Assembly: GCA_029204225.1 (NCBI GenBank)
Contig: CM055095.1
Location: 57,930,865-57,994,864, forward strand
Direction: 5' to 3'
From: Diphasiastrum complanatum
Taxonomy: Eukaryota; Streptophyta; Lycopodiopsida; Lycopodiales; Lycopodiaceae
Length of the DNA stretch: 64,000 nt
Part shown: positions 1-11,330 of the stretch, one piece after another
Layout: each line of letters begins with the position of its first letter
Numbering within the stretch: the stretch's first letter is position 1
Program-made: the position numbers and the translations under genes
Notes under the pieces: generated by a model
The model's input: only the letters and a program-made list of their open reading frames with translations
Database searches by the model: none
Told to the model about the DNA's origin: nothing

Positions 1-2
1 CT

Positions 3-113
3 GATCCACCAGAGGCGGGCCAAGAAGACTCTATACTTAATCGACATAGTGCCGAGGAACTGGCACTACTTCAGGTCATGGGTCCTATTGGGGGTATTCC
101 CGACAAATTGTAA
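3..113 (+). pseudogene. C-terminal end of an unidentified open frame
   Basis: An open frame enters from the left edge and stops at TAA 111-113, giving 36 residues that end GPIGGIPDKL. I do not recognise the family. It is followed by AT-rich DNA and then by an LTR-like promoter region, so it may be the tail of a retrotransposon polyprotein, but no RNase H, integrase or chromodomain motif is visible in the piece present. The rest of the frame lies outside the window. Confidence 0.3.
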
Positions 114-359
114 ATAAATAATATTGGCCAATAAAATGTGCTGCGCGGACATGGCATCCTCCGCTTATAAGCCCATGAACCAATGAGCACGCAAGTTGAG
201 TTGTAAATAAAATAATAGACTTGGGCCCCTTTGTAATTAAAATAAAACTTGAGGCCCAAAGTCAATTTTAATCTTAGAGTTTCTCTTTTAAGAATTGGGT
301 CCAATTTTGGACTCACATGAATCTTGTGATTTTTATTCTACTTTTTGTAGACCCTTGGA

Positions 360-720
360 TCAAGTTGGGTCCAAGATGAACGGTTAGGATCTATGTGAAT
401 ATTAGCCAATAGGATTTTGGGACAAGGGCCTTCCCCATTTATAAAAAGGCACCATTTGTACTCTAATTTCATACTTAATGAGAAGAAGGAAACTCTACCA
501 AATTGGAGAGCCAAGCATCCTCATTTGCTAAGCACTCATGCTAATGCTTTTTGTTGTGTGTTTCTATTTGTTCTCATTTCTATGTTGTTGTTTTAATAGT
601 TATGGTTTCTCCATTAGCATGCATCTTTGAGCTTTTGAGCTAACCTCTCTCTCCACTCTATCTCTCTCTTTCTCTTCTCCTCTCTATCTCTTCTATTCTT
701 CTCTTCTTCTTCACACAAAA
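360..720 (+). promoter_or_regulatory. LTR-like promoter region with TATA box
   Basis: A good TATA box (TATAAAAAGG, about 440-449) is followed by a leader-like stretch and then a pyrimidine-rich run of TCTCT and CTTCT blocks from about 640 to 710. This is how plant LTR U3/R regions often look. No second copy is present in the window, so LTR identity cannot be proved. The stretch 721-904 after it has nothing I recognise. Confidence 0.3.
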
Positions 721-904
721 TCATGAGGAATGTTAGTTTAGTAGAGTAGAGTTAGGGGTGTGTAGTGTTAGTGGTGATAGAGTTAGGGGAAAAGTAGGGA
801 ACTAACTAAAAGTAGCATCTATTCATAGTTAGGCACCTATCCAGTGATCTAACTCTTGTTGATAGGCGGGAGGGCTATACTATGCGAGATCCTCAACCCT
901 ACAA

Positions 905-1841
905 CAACTATCTTGATCTTATTGAGGCTACATGCTTTCTCAAGGATGTAAGTGTCCTTTGTGGATGATTTACTTAATCTCAAGAGAAGTTTACAAATTG
1001 CCTCACAAAATCACACTAGGAGATATTATCTCATACTTGCTCTTACAAGATCTAAGAGCATACATTTGATGACACAACCACTTGCTTTAAAAATGATTTG
1101 AAAACATATCGAAGCCATTAAAGACATGAAATATGTCCATACATGAGGCATCATACAAGACTAGAATTGACTCACTTGAACTTTGAGATGTATAAATCTC
1201 AATAAAGCAAGATGGTACATCAAATAATGAAAGAGAAGAAAAAGTGAATACGTTGGAGTAGATACCACTTGAAAATTTTCCTTCTTTGCGATGAATTGTG
1301 GGCCACATAGACTCGGTCTTGCCTCTTGAAGATCTCCTTGGAACCATGTGTTGAGAAGACGACTCCTCAAGCCTGGCAAATCTCCATCACGCACTTGGAT
1401 TTTTGGTAGATACGAGAATTCTACCATCATCCTCTTGATTGAGATGAGATCCTCCTTACTCCTTACATGAAAAGGAATATTTAAAAAGCATATGGATCTA
1501 AATATCCCCAATGTATCAACTATGGCAATTTTTCTATCAAACACCATTGATAAGAGATACCTCCAATTGAAGTCTTCAATGAAGAAGTCACATAAAAAAC
1601 ACCATTTTTGTTTCTACTTGATGTAACAAGATCATCCACATGAACAAGATAAGAAAATTGATGTGAAGTAGAAACCTTGGCAATAACTCTCCAAGTGCTT
1701 TTGCCATAGTACCATCTTCATGAGCCTTACCATCATGGAACATAGGTTGAGATACTTCAATTGCCTTCTCCTCCTTAAGATGATCCAAGCTCCTCTTGAC
1801 CACACTTCCACAAGGATTAGATTCCAACTTGAAAAGATTCC
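905..1841 (-). pseudogene. Decayed 3' part of a Copia element
   Basis: On the minus strand this lies downstream of the gag-protease remnant at 1842-3072. The segment 905-1000 is clearly similar to 17010-17110 of the younger element at 15757-19032, with the shared stretch CTCAAGGATGTAAGTGTCC on the plus strand. Short minus-strand frames around 1588-1840 carry a phrase resembling the region between protease and integrase (GNLFKLESNPCGSVVKRS). The other frames have no recognisable integrase or reverse transcriptase motif. It is read as degraded retrotransposon sequence. Confidence 0.5.
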
Positions 1842-3072
1842 CACATCTAGTTCATCTTGCTACCACATCACCATCCATCTTCACCAAGCAAGCATCTTTT
1901 CCAAAATCAACTTGAAAACTATCATCTAGCATTTTGCCAATACTAATGAGATTCATAGTGAGATTAGGCACAAAAAATACATCATAAAGTGTCATAGTGG
2001 ATTCAACACCAATTGGTACACTGCCCATTCCTTCTATCTTGCATTTACCATCAATAGGAATGAAAACAAACTTTCTAGAACCATTGTAAGTGCAAGATGA
2101 GTGAAAGATTATCTTGAACTAGTTATGTGAGAACAAGATCCACTATCTATCCACCATGCATTTTCATCTTCAAAACTAGAAGAAGAGTACATAGACATCA
2201 TGAGAGAACCTTTTTCATAACTCCCTCCTATCTCACCTTCACTCTCCTTTATAAGATTGGCTTGCTTGAGGAACTCTTTCATCTTGAAACTAGAAGCAAA
2301 ATGCCCATTCTTACCACAAAAGAAGAACTTTTTGTTGGATTTGCAACTTGTTGATGGAATCCTCATCACTCTCCTCCTTTGACTTGTCTTTCTTGAAATG
2401 TTGATGATGCTCTTTGCCTCTTCCTCTTGGCTTGTCCTTTGTGAAGTATGCTTTCACTTCTCTATCATCCTTCAAAGAAAGTTGATTGATCCTCAATAGC
2501 TTGTTCTCTTGCCTACACTCCTCGGAAATAAGAACTCTCCATAGTGCCTCCAAGATTGGAATCTCCTCCTTGATTGTATAAATTGAACAAGGTTGTCAAA
2601 TTCTTCCTTCAACCCATTTAGGATCACTTGCACTAGCTCTCTTGGATTGAGGTGGTCTCCTATGCAAGCAAGCTCTCTATGAAATCTTTGACTCTCAAAA
2701 CATAGTTTGAGGCACTCTCATCACTCTTCTGGAAGTTTTGAGATATTTGATTCTTTAGTGTGATAAACCTTGATGTGTTCATTGTCTCATAAATGGATTT
2801 CAATGTGTCCCAAGCCTCCTTGGACGAGGTGAGCCAATCTCCCTCAACACTTTATTGAAAACATTCATCTTGATGATTTGAAGGGCCATCCTTGCCCTCT
2901 TCTTGTACTTTTGGACCTCTTGGAGCACTTGAGGCTGCTCCTCAGGTCCTAGCACAATCTCCATCACATCTTGGAGGTCTAAAATGGACTCCATCCTCAC
3001 CTTCCACATAGAATAATTGGAGGTGTTCAATCTCTCACCATGCTCCAACAAAATGGAACCTGGAGAAGTCAT
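1842..3072 (-). pseudogene. Copia gag-protease pseudogene
   Basis: The start is taken at ATG 3072 (MTSPGSILLEHGERLNTSNY), the typical N-terminus of a Ty1/Copia gag with DUF4219/UBN2. The frame shifts near 2820 and continues AWDTLKSIYETMN and ASNYVLRVKDFIESLLA, then meets a stop. A zinc knuckle is visible at about 2283-2333 (FFCGKNGHFASSF), but its first and last Cys are replaced. The protease follows at about 2125-2163 with WWIDSG, where Asp is the catalytic residue, and the usual later phrase LYDVFFVPNLTMNLISIGK is at about 1930-1995. The frame stops at about 1842. Several frameshifts, at least two stops and the damaged knuckle make it non-functional. Confidence 0.85.
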
Positions 3073-3103
3073 CTTCCCTTGAGAAATTGTCTTCAAAAGT
3101 GTT

Positions 3104-3193
<90 letters not shown>
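3104..3193. repeat. (CT)n microsatellite, about 90 bp
   Basis: An uninterrupted CT dinucleotide run about 30 bp upstream of the Copia gag ATG at 3072, read on the minus strand as (AG)n in the leader. The corresponding place in the related element (around 17470-17510) has only a few GA repeats, so this is a local expansion. Confidence 0.97.
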
Positions 3194-3196
<3 letters not shown>

Positions 3197-3819
3197 AAGA
3201 GATTTAATAATGATATCCTACCGTCCTCCACTTTGAGATCTTGCAACTAGGTGTGAGATCTATCTCACTAGCTCTACCAATCTCTCTCAAACTAGATCCA
3301 AGATGGGGCAAGGACAAAGTTTGGGTCAACTTGACTAAAAGCACACAAAAGCACTTAAAACATCCACAAATGACTCAAATACATTTGGATTGCATGAAAC
3401 TATGTGGCTATGACCTCAAAAAATTGTCTAGATCTCAAATAGACAAGATTGGCAAGCTTTTTTCTAAGTTTTTGGATCAAAAAAGCAAGATATGAGTCAA
3501 ACCAAATGTGTTCAACCAGGTTTGGTTCCCTGCCCACCTTGATTCAATTGGCTATAACTTTGATTGGCACATCCAATTGATGTGAAACAAATGGCAACAC
3601 AATCATGACTCTACTATTCTAGCAAGCTATCAAGCACTCGATTTAGATCTACCTTGGAGAAACAACAACCATTCAAATTTTGGTGATCTCACACATGTCT
3701 GAGCAGTACAGTCCGTATGGTACAAAGCATGGATCAATCGAATATGTTTTTGATCCATTTTTAACCTAAAATTTTCTTGATAGCCATAGAGATCTATATC
3801 TTAATTTCAAGGCAAATTC
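3194..3819 (-). other. Copia 5' leader
   Basis: Untranslated leader of the decayed Copia element. It aligns with the leader of the element at 15757-19032 (plus-strand 17450-18194). Shared phrases include CTCAGACATGTGTGAG against CTCAGACACGTGTGAG, and a common stretch around GTTATAGCC and AACACATTTGGTTTG. No primer-binding site is found next to the LTR at 3820-4511, which argues that this LTR is a later insertion rather than the element's own. Confidence 0.6.
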
Positions 3820-4511
3820 TGTGAAAGTAGCGTACTTTAGGACCATAAATGGATCTACAAAAGATCCACAAGAGTGATTGGATGCTTGCTTAACAATCTA
3901 TCAAAAAACTAGTCATCAAAAGGTTGATCTATATTGGCAATTTGACAAACAACAAGCATTAACAATCAAAAGCATTGATCAACATTGAAATTCAAGCTCA
4001 CACATGTGTATTACAGGCTTTAGTATGGCCTTCAAGCTGATAAACAAGTAGAAATTGATTTGGTTGCATTTGGATCACAAAAACTCAATGTAGATAGTGG
4101 AGTAGCTTGAGATTGCCAATGAGCTCCAAAAATATTCTATCTTCTCACCATGGGAGCTTGGAATACATAGCAAATTCGACTTCCTTTGTGAAGTTAGGTG
4201 GATTTCCAGCATGTAATAAGGAATTTAACTCAGTCTTTTTGCCCTAAAATGAAACCCTAGTCTATTTTCTAGAGTCATGCTTGGTAGATAGCTAGTTGGT
4301 CAATTTTTCACCTTAAATCTAGAATTTAGGTCCTATAAACTAGGAATCACTACCAAAATGACATTACCAATCCTATGGACTTGACCTAACCTACATTAGG
4401 AGTGGATTGCCACATGGCATCTTGGCCTCACATGTGTGGAATCCACTTATGTACAAAATTTACATTATACTATATGGTTTTTAATCAAGCTAGGTTTGCC
4501 AATTTTTGACA
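3820..4511 (-). mobile_element. Probable solo LTR (family 1, copy A)
   Basis: A 692-bp sequence beginning TGTGAAAG and ending TTGACA on the plus strand. It is similar along its length to 13805-14493 (same orientation) and to 11331-12037 (opposite orientation). There is no primer-binding site next to it. The flanks are AATTC on the left and ATTCT on the right: a 5-bp duplication AATTC fits if one A was lost. It is therefore read as a solo LTR inserted in the leader of the older Copia element. Confidence 0.75.
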
Positions 4512-4598
4512 ATTCTTTACACCTCAAATTTAATTGATATATCTACAACTCTCTTGCTAGATGAATGAATGCTTTAAGAAGTGTCTAAAAAAATCCAG

Positions 4599-4932
4599 CT
4601 ACAAACAAAAAACTTTTGAGATGTCCATAAAGGATCTTTCACCACCTCTAAAAGGATCCCTTACAAGATGTTCCATAAATGTGTCTATATACATGTAGCA
4701 CACTTCAAAACTAAACATCATGCCAAGCCATGGATTCCAAGGCATTTTGTGCATTTGAAGATACATCAATAAAACTATTAAGTGCATACATAATGTTGCC
4801 AAAGACAACTTGTCTTGCTTGATCCATATGATTGAGCCTAGATGGTTCCATCTTTATACTCATGGTTGTTCTTGGAGTCCTCGGTTTTGAAAGGAAATCA
4901 TAAAGTTCTATCATGGAGATTTTCACGTACAA
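4599..4932 (-). other. Unidentified coding-like remnant
   Basis: Two overlapping minus-strand frames, 4711-4932 and 4599-4808, read as one sequence broken by a frameshift near 4730-4800. They include MDQARQVVFGNIMYALNSF followed by EVCYMYIDTFMEHLVRD. Composition looks protein-like, with few rare residues and amphipathic stretches, but I recognise no family. It sits just beyond the solo LTR. Possible exon or degraded transposon gene. Confidence 0.25.
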
Positions 4933-5261
4933 ATTATGGAAAGATCATAAAAGAACATATGGAGGATTAGAAACTTACTGTGGAAAATCATGGTAGTTTT
5001 CAAATTCAATGGCACCTTGCAAACGGTTTAAAAACGTTGAAATGTATGTTTAATATCTCTCATGGGGCAACATCTAAGCATCCATGAAATATTGCTATGA
5101 TATGAATGTGGGACGAACAAACAATGGTCCACCAACAAGAGAACTAGAAGATCCAAATCTGAAATGTGTTTTGCCGATACTCTTAAAATATGTACACATA
5201 TGCACATTGCATGTTGAGGTACGTATGATTGAAAAGCTTATTTATCTTCATATTTTGCTTT

Positions 5262-5660
5262 GAATACAAAACCAGAGTCTTTGGCCAAATCAACTATCAC
5301 GAGGTTGGAAGAAATTCTTTCAAAAACAAGACTACATAAAAGAAATGTCACAATTGAGAAAAGTGACAGACTGTCAGAAAAATTAGGAAATGTTCCTAAG
5401 AAGCCATCAATTGAGGGTTCTAAAGCAAGATAATTTCTATTACACTTGCAAAGATTCTAGTGCTAAGTATGGAATTTGAAAAAAAATTATTTCAGCCACA
5501 CAGGATTTTGAAATCAAAGAAAGTACATGAATGCAAAAGGCACAAGTGTGGAAGAATTCTCATAGGTGTTATTAGAAAGGAAAACTTATCCTCAAAAGAT
5601 ATCAGTTCTATGCAAAAGCATTGCACCACATTTGTCAAATCTGTACGAGATTCTTGAAAA
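5262..5660 (+). other. Unidentified coding-like remnant
   Basis: A lysine- and serine-rich plus-strand frame (LAKSTITRLEEILSKTRLHK, then SEKLGNVPKKPSIEGSK) stops near 5432. Fragments continue in shifted frames to 5657, where a 65-residue ORF starts at 5460. The next 400 bp are AT-rich with one more short ORF at 5848-6042. No family recognised; it may be an old gene or an integrated foreign sequence. Confidence 0.2.
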
Positions 5661-6071
5661 AAAGATCACGTTACACATTACATGGTAATGTTCTATGATT
5701 GTTTGATGATTCTGTGTACTTAATATATATTTTTTAAAATTGTGCAATACTAATTGATATCAACAAATATTTGCAGCACATCTTTCTACCCATGCCACAT
5801 ATCTTGCAGGAGAGTATGAGAGCTTAAGTATCTGGTCATCTCAGGGAATGAAAAAATTGCATTGGCAAGCCAAAGGAGCGTTTCATCAAGCTACAAATCA
5901 TGGTCGACATAATTCAAAAAATAATTATTTAGTTAAACTTTTTAGTGGTTTTACAGAAGAGCACAATTTAGATATCAAGCTAATTATTATGATCTTTTAT
6001 AAAGCATTCACATTCATAAAAAAAAAAAAGAGATCCTTGTAATATAACAATAATCTATTACAAAACATTGT

Positions 6072-7627
6072 TTAATTTTCATCATCATCCTCTCCAAGAT
6101 TCAGGCGGATGGTATTGTCATGAAGAAATAATCTCCTTTCATATGGATCCAAAAATTCTAAATTTTTTCTTTTGCTCATATCTATATAACCCGAATAAAG
6201 GGCCATTGCAGATGATTTTTTTGTAGTATCATTGGGGATGTAACCCAATATTTCAATGGCCAAATCCCTCTTAACAAAAACTATTTTGTATGTTCCTTTG
6301 GAGTAAGTATGGTCTCCTAAACTAACAGATAATGTCTTAATAGCCATAAGGACAGAGGCGGCATATGGATTAAAAGATCCATGATATACTCATTATTTTC
6401 AAAGGTTTTAAAAAAATGAGAAAGAGATGCATCCTTTCTCCTAAGTGATACACGTCGAAGGCCTCCATGTCTCACACCAAAGGAATCTAGTTAAATAGCA
6501 TCATGTAAATGAGTAAAGGTAATATATTTAGAATGAAAGATACCAATACAATCTCAAAGTTAAACTTTTGATTGAAAAAAAAATAGTAGAACATCAAAAC
6601 CAATATAATATCAACTTACCAGATCATAATTATCGAATTCAAGAATCTTTCTTCTACTAATGTCATGTCCTCCAATAGATTCTACATTGCTCGAGGGGAT
6701 ATACTGAGTCCTTGAAGAATACTTTTTTTGAAATTCCAAAATTCTTTCTCATTCGGCAAAGTTTTCTCATAGGCTTTCGATTTTTCAATTATGGCTTTCA
6801 AGGCCTCATTTTCAGATTTCAACTAGTCATCTTTATCAAAATCTATCTCACTTTCGAGATCATTATAACTATAATCAATAATGTCAAAAAATTCTGAAAA
6901 CTGTTTTGCGAAAATTGAGAACACTTCATCCTCTCTCATAATATTAAAAACATCTTCTATATCATTAAAAAAAAATAACTGTCATTATTTATAAAATACA
7001 CAAGAACATCAAGTATAGTTATTGTATTAATAGGAGTTGAAGTTCGAAGAGAATCATATAGGATTATAGAACGAGAGATAGTTTGCTCAAACTCGGAAGC
7101 CATGAATGCTTCAACTTCAACACCTATATCATATCTAGTTCATCTACTTCGATTGGAACATATGCAGATGCTTCAGTTAAGAGAACAAAAAAAAGATTCA
7201 ACAGACTCATCATTTGGAATTTTTACACAGATATAGAAGACAAACACTATTCCTTTGATGAGAAAGTGACATTTTCTATTGTGGATATCCCAATATGTAT
7301 TTCTTATTAAGTATTCGTGTAGTTTAGAGTACTCTATGTCATGTTTGTGCTTAACAAATGGCTAAGAATGTACAAGGTCATGGAAATGAACGAAACTACA
7401 ATTGTCTATATCTGTAACATGAGTAGTAATAATCTGAGAAGAATTATCAAGAAGAGTAAGTAATTTAAAATGATTCTCAAAAGCAAGATTATCGATATCA
7501 AAAGGAGCAAAAAAAAGAGAAAAAAAAAATACTCAAATTTTTTAGATGGAATGTCACTGGCTTTCAAAAACTCCCTAAGATTATCCTCTGTAGATCGTGA
7601 AGAGCTTGCCAAAGTGACAACGATATC
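6072..7627 (-). pseudogene. Unidentified decayed protein gene, possibly spliced
   Basis: On the minus strand, long protein-like stretches follow one another with only a few breaks. In order they are SSSRSTEDNLREFLKASDIP (about 7610), FDIDNLAFENHFKLLTLLDN, HEYLIRNTYWDIHNRKCHFL, EFEQTISRSIILYDSLRTST, FAKQFSEFFDIIDYSYNDL and RHGGLRRVSLRRKDASLSHF. A final 91-residue ORF (6072-6347) ends in an acidic LGEDDDEN. Breaks include TAG at the SxPFVK point, TAG after DFDKDD and at least three frameshifts. A GTAAGT donor near 6625 and a TTTAACTAG acceptor near 6490 suggest an intron of about 130 bp. The family is not recognised. The sequence is AT-rich and lies in the same block as the H3-like pseudogene. 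It could be a host gene or an integrated viral gene. Confidence 0.45.
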
Positions 7628-8157
7628 AGTTCAGTGCGCAAAAATGTTTTCACTCACGAATCTTTGATAAAAGTGCACGTTGATTCAATATTCTGGAGGA
7701 AAAAAGGCTTATATTAGTTCAATGAGCGAGCTTGAGGAATGAATGTACCTGAGATCAAGGCGCGCGTCGATTCAATACAACGGAAAAAATTTCAGTCTAG
7801 ATCATGAAGACGTTATGAAAAAAGGATCACGAAATCTTAGTGACTCAAGTGGTTCTCATATTTATGGCCTTTTTATGTTAATCACAATCATACATTTGTC
7901 AAGATATGAATGAAAATCTGGGATTGTAAACGTCCACCAATACTATTGCTACAACACGGTACCTACACCAAAAAGTAATGAATGGTCTATCATTAGAGTC
8001 TTTTAGATTCATTTTAGGGTCCAAATTCCATTTATTAATGATTCGATTTTCGAGATTCTAAAAAGATTGCAACCTTAATCGTTGCCACAATCCCCGTACC
8101 TAGAGATATGATACGTTCGCGAAAACTCACGAGGGCAATCATTTCTAAAGCCCGCTC

Positions 8158-8165
8158 TATATAAG
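8158..8165 (+). promoter_or_regulatory. TATA box upstream of the H3-like pseudogene
   Basis: TATATAAG in the context CCCGCTCTATATAAGCAC, about 230 bp before the ATG at 8397. Position and sequence fit a core promoter, but the downstream gene is broken. Confidence 0.35.
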
Positions 8166-8396
8166 CACAAACATGATCATAAAAAAAAACTTTATCTTCC
8201 GTTTATGTTCAAATTTTATGTCCAGATATCGGTTTAGGCGCACGACCATCCCACAGGATTCTGAATACGCTCACTCGCGCATTGATCCGCTACCGGGTTA
8301 TGATTTTTTTTTAGAATATAGGTTTGGTGCGTGTCTCCTCCAGTGTCTCATTGTTGCTCTTTACACACATGTGTCGATCTGATACTGGGACAGAAA

Positions 8397-8734
8397 ATGG
8401 CTCAAACGAAACAAACTGCTCGAATTCTTTCCGGCAGTGTCCCTGGCCGCCAGGGAAATCCACCACCGCAATGCCCTCCACCACCGCTCCTAGGCCAAGG
8501 GGTAGACCACGTGACCCGCCATAGCTGAAGAACATTCGGAAGCTGCATAAGACCAGCAATCTTTTGATTCCTAAAACTCACTTTCAGCAATCAATCAAAC
8601 GGGTCACAAAGAGTCTCTCGAGAGATGTGAGATGGACAGTCACTATAGTTGAAGCTCTACACATAGCTTACGAGGATTTTCAAGTGAAATTCTTTTTAGA
8701 TTGTGATGTCGAAGAATTTTCCAATTGTGTTTAG
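8397..8734 (+). pseudogene. Divergent histone H3-like pseudogene
   Basis: The ATG at 8397 opens with MAQTKQTAR, one residue away from the nearly invariant H3 tail MARTKQTAR. The frame then shifts by about residue 20 and continues KSTTAMPSTTAPRPRGRP, is interrupted by TAG at 8522-8524, and resumes with the H3 core: LKNIRKLHKTSNLLIPKTHF at the alphaN helix, then KRVTKSLSRDVRWT, then VEALHIAYEDFQVKFF at alpha2. It stops at TAG 8732-8734 before the usual CAIHAKRVT segment. Core identity to canonical H3 is low; the RWT plus EAL..A.EDF pattern and LLIP are more like centromeric H3 or a viral H3 homologue. Canonical plant H3 is almost invariant, so this is not a recent copy of a housekeeping H3 gene. 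One frameshift and one internal stop make it non-functional. Confidence 0.7.
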
Positions 8735-8951
8735 GCTATGAGACACATATGACAAGTCTGTTGTGTGCTTTCATCCAGCTCTGTTCTCTCCCCCGAAACC
8801 GACGATTGAAGAAAAGTGAAAGCAACCTCAACGGACCCGACTGATATTGCGGGTGCAAAGTGGGCGAGTCTCAAACAGGAGGAGGTCTCTTGGTACTCCT
8901 CAAAAAGCCAAAGATTTTTCATAGACCTCTCCATTCAAGAATATTCTGAGA

Positions 8952-9150
8952 GTTGTCTCTTCTTCTTCTCCTAAATCTCCTAGGTCTCCTAAATCCCCAT
9001 CCAAATCTTCTTCTCGGTCTACTCTTAAATCTCCTCCTATAAATATTCTCCCAATTCTTCTTCTTGGTCTCCTACTAAATGTCTGGGTCTCTTAAATTCT
9101 CATCCAAATCTTCTTCTCAGTCTCCTCATAAATCTCCTCCTACGTCCCCC
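8952..9150 (+). repeat. Tandem TCTCCTAAATC repeats encoding Ser-Pro-Lys
   Basis: Short imperfect repeats of TCTTCTTCTC plus TCCTAAATCTCCT. In one frame they read SSSSPKSPRSPKSPSKSSSR, in another SSKSSSQSPHKSPPTSPP. S/T-P-K repeats are typical of DNA-binding tails, so this could be the decayed C-terminal extension of the H3-like gene just upstream or a separate basic protein. Frame changes break it. Confidence 0.6.
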
Positions 9151-9280
9151 CCCTCTACTGTCGGGAGCAGAGTTAAGCCAATTTGTAAACTTAAAGGTCG
9201 ACTCGTTTTAAAATATGTACAGTATGGCCAATTACTTTCCACACATCATAAAATCTCTCAATTCACATTACAATTTTCAG

Positions 9281-9577
9281 ATGCCATGTAGCAAAATTAA
9301 TCATCCCCTTAGCAAATTAGACACGAGTGAATTCTAAAATAAGGATAACATGTTAGGAGACAATATAGAAGCGGGGGCCGAGGCCATTCAGTATTGGATG
9401 GAGATTTTTCAAACTCCAATTTTTACACACGTCGCATTGTTTCCTATCCATTTTATGAGTGCTTTTCACTTTCCCAATTTTGACACCTTGCACTCAGTGA
9501 TGATAAAAAATATCAGAGAGGGGACACCATTGCTTGTGCTTCCATACATACACAAGTATATTCTTTTCACATTTTAA
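9281..9577 (+). other. Unidentified coding-like remnant
   Basis: Frame beginning MPCSKINHPLSKLDTSEF just after a TTTTCAG acceptor-like sequence, with one in-frame TAA, then IEAGAEAIQYWMEIFQTPIF and HFPNFDTLHSVMIKNIREGT, ending at TAA 9577. The composition is protein-like. I do not recognise it. It belongs to the same AT-rich block as the H3-like pseudogene. Confidence 0.25.
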
Positions 9578-9864
9578 TTAGTTTAATTTTTCATATGAAT
9601 TGTGATTTTACTTGCAACCTTAAAAACATATTGATTTCTAATTGCAGTTTCCATTGGAGCTTATATGCTTTGTCTTTATATCTCAATGGATGTTCTTATG
9701 TCTTTGCATTTTATATGCTCTTCCTACCTTGCTCTTACTTGCATATGAGAATTGTTTAAGTTCAATTAATCAATGATGTATAATCTATCTCACAAAACTG
9801 AATCACTAACAAATAGAAAAATGAAAATTTTCATATGGGCATAACATGTCTTAACACCATTCAA

Positions 9865-10920
9865 TCAAAATTGATAGTTTTGAGGTAGATCGAATTGCAA
9901 CATGTCTAGTTCTGATCGAATGTGATTGACAGTCCAATCTTTCTCAACCTCAATCATAGAAAGAATATTGTCATTTCCTTTCACTATTATTTGAAGTTGC
10001 TCTTGATGATTTATTGCATAATTTTGATCTAGTGGCTTCCACTATTTTTGCATTTTATCCATCTTCTATAATACAGTAACAAAGTGAGCATTTGTTTTTC
10101 TATGTGATATCTAAATGTCATTGATGACTTACATAATCTGCACTCAACTTGTTCATTTTGTTTCATATCCTAACGATCATCCAACAACTCGGCAAGCATT
10201 TCATCACTCAAGTCCTTCCAAATAAACATTGTTTTCATTTGTCGAACATTGCATTTAAAAAAAAAAATTCAACAAAAATACGAAAAGGCAGATACCAACT
10301 TAATCTATTATTCTTTGAACTAGTGTTACATTTTAATATACTCTGAATATACACATAAAGTCTAGATCAAAAACTTTTTGAAAAAGCTGAATCTGGAAAA
10401 AGTCATTCCTCACTTGAAAAATCTGGTAGAGGGTATCGCTCTAATCTACCCACTAAACCATTTTTATCAGGAATATATGTGTGATCATAAAAAACAACTC
10501 ATGACTCTAAAAGAGAATTTGGAAAACGTCCCTTATATTGCAAAGTACCAATATCAGAATGTATGACATCAATTATTCTTGCAATAGATTGAACCGATTG
10601 TCATTCAACGTAATTTGATGGACATAAATCTGAAAAACCAACAAAAATATCATGAAAAAAAATTAATATAACGAAAATATTAATGCTAGTGAAATTTAAT
10701 CTGAATATGTACATAGTGATCATATACTTTTTCTACCATCTGGATTCAAATCCTAGATGTTGAGCTCTTTGTGAAGATAAGCATGTTGTACTAAAACTTC
10801 CGTGATAGATTGACCAACAACTGCTACTTTGAAATCCATTACCCTTCCTTTCCAAGAGCTTCTATATATGTTATCTGATCTTTTTCTTTTCCGAAAAGAG
10901 CCTTTTGAAGAAGGATGCAT
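9865..10920 (-). pseudogene. Unidentified decayed gene with intron
   Basis: The minus-strand start at 10920 (MHPSSKGSFRKRKRSDNIYR) leads into VMDFKVAVVGQSITEVLVQH, AYLHKELNI, then a stop. A GT-AG-like intron of about 95 bp follows: donor region near 10723, acceptor TTGGTTTTTCAG ending at 10630. The next exon reads QSIARIIDVIHSDIGTLQYK, FYDHTYIPDKNGLVGRLERY, and after more breaks DNILSMIEVEKDWTVNHIRS to a stop at 9865. Three or more stops and frameshifts. The last part could be a ubiquitin-like beta-grasp strand-helix pattern, but this is weak. A second copy of the first exon lies in inverted orientation at 12289-12405. Confidence 0.45.
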
Positions 10921-11330
10921 CAAAATCCACTAATATTTACAATATATTCTTGGTATCCATTGATCTTCTGCATTTTTTTCATTGCAAATATTGATAGCAT
11001 CAATGGTTCATCTTTGTCTCCGATTATGTGTCACCATTAGTCCAAAATATGTTTATGGAAGCTGATTATGAATGGGAATGAAGAGAATGAGAGGTATACC
11101 TAATAATGACAAAAAGTTCCTAAACTACAGGGATTAGTTAACTATAGTTCATGAACATTGAATCCAAATTAACCTTGAGTTTACAAATACGGACAACAAA
11201 GGAGTATTCGGCCAATAACAATGGTCCAATTACAATCGTTTGTTCTACTTGGCAGGATTTTTGAAAATTGCCAAATTTTGGTTGGGAATGCCAAAAAAAA
11301 TTCCGTCCGTCAAGCACTATTATAGTTTGT

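Noticed and set aside
8324-8528. Separate ORFs at 8324-8524, 8331-8528 and minus-strand 8311-8559
   Set aside because: They are frames of the broken H3-like gene or its shadow on the other strand.
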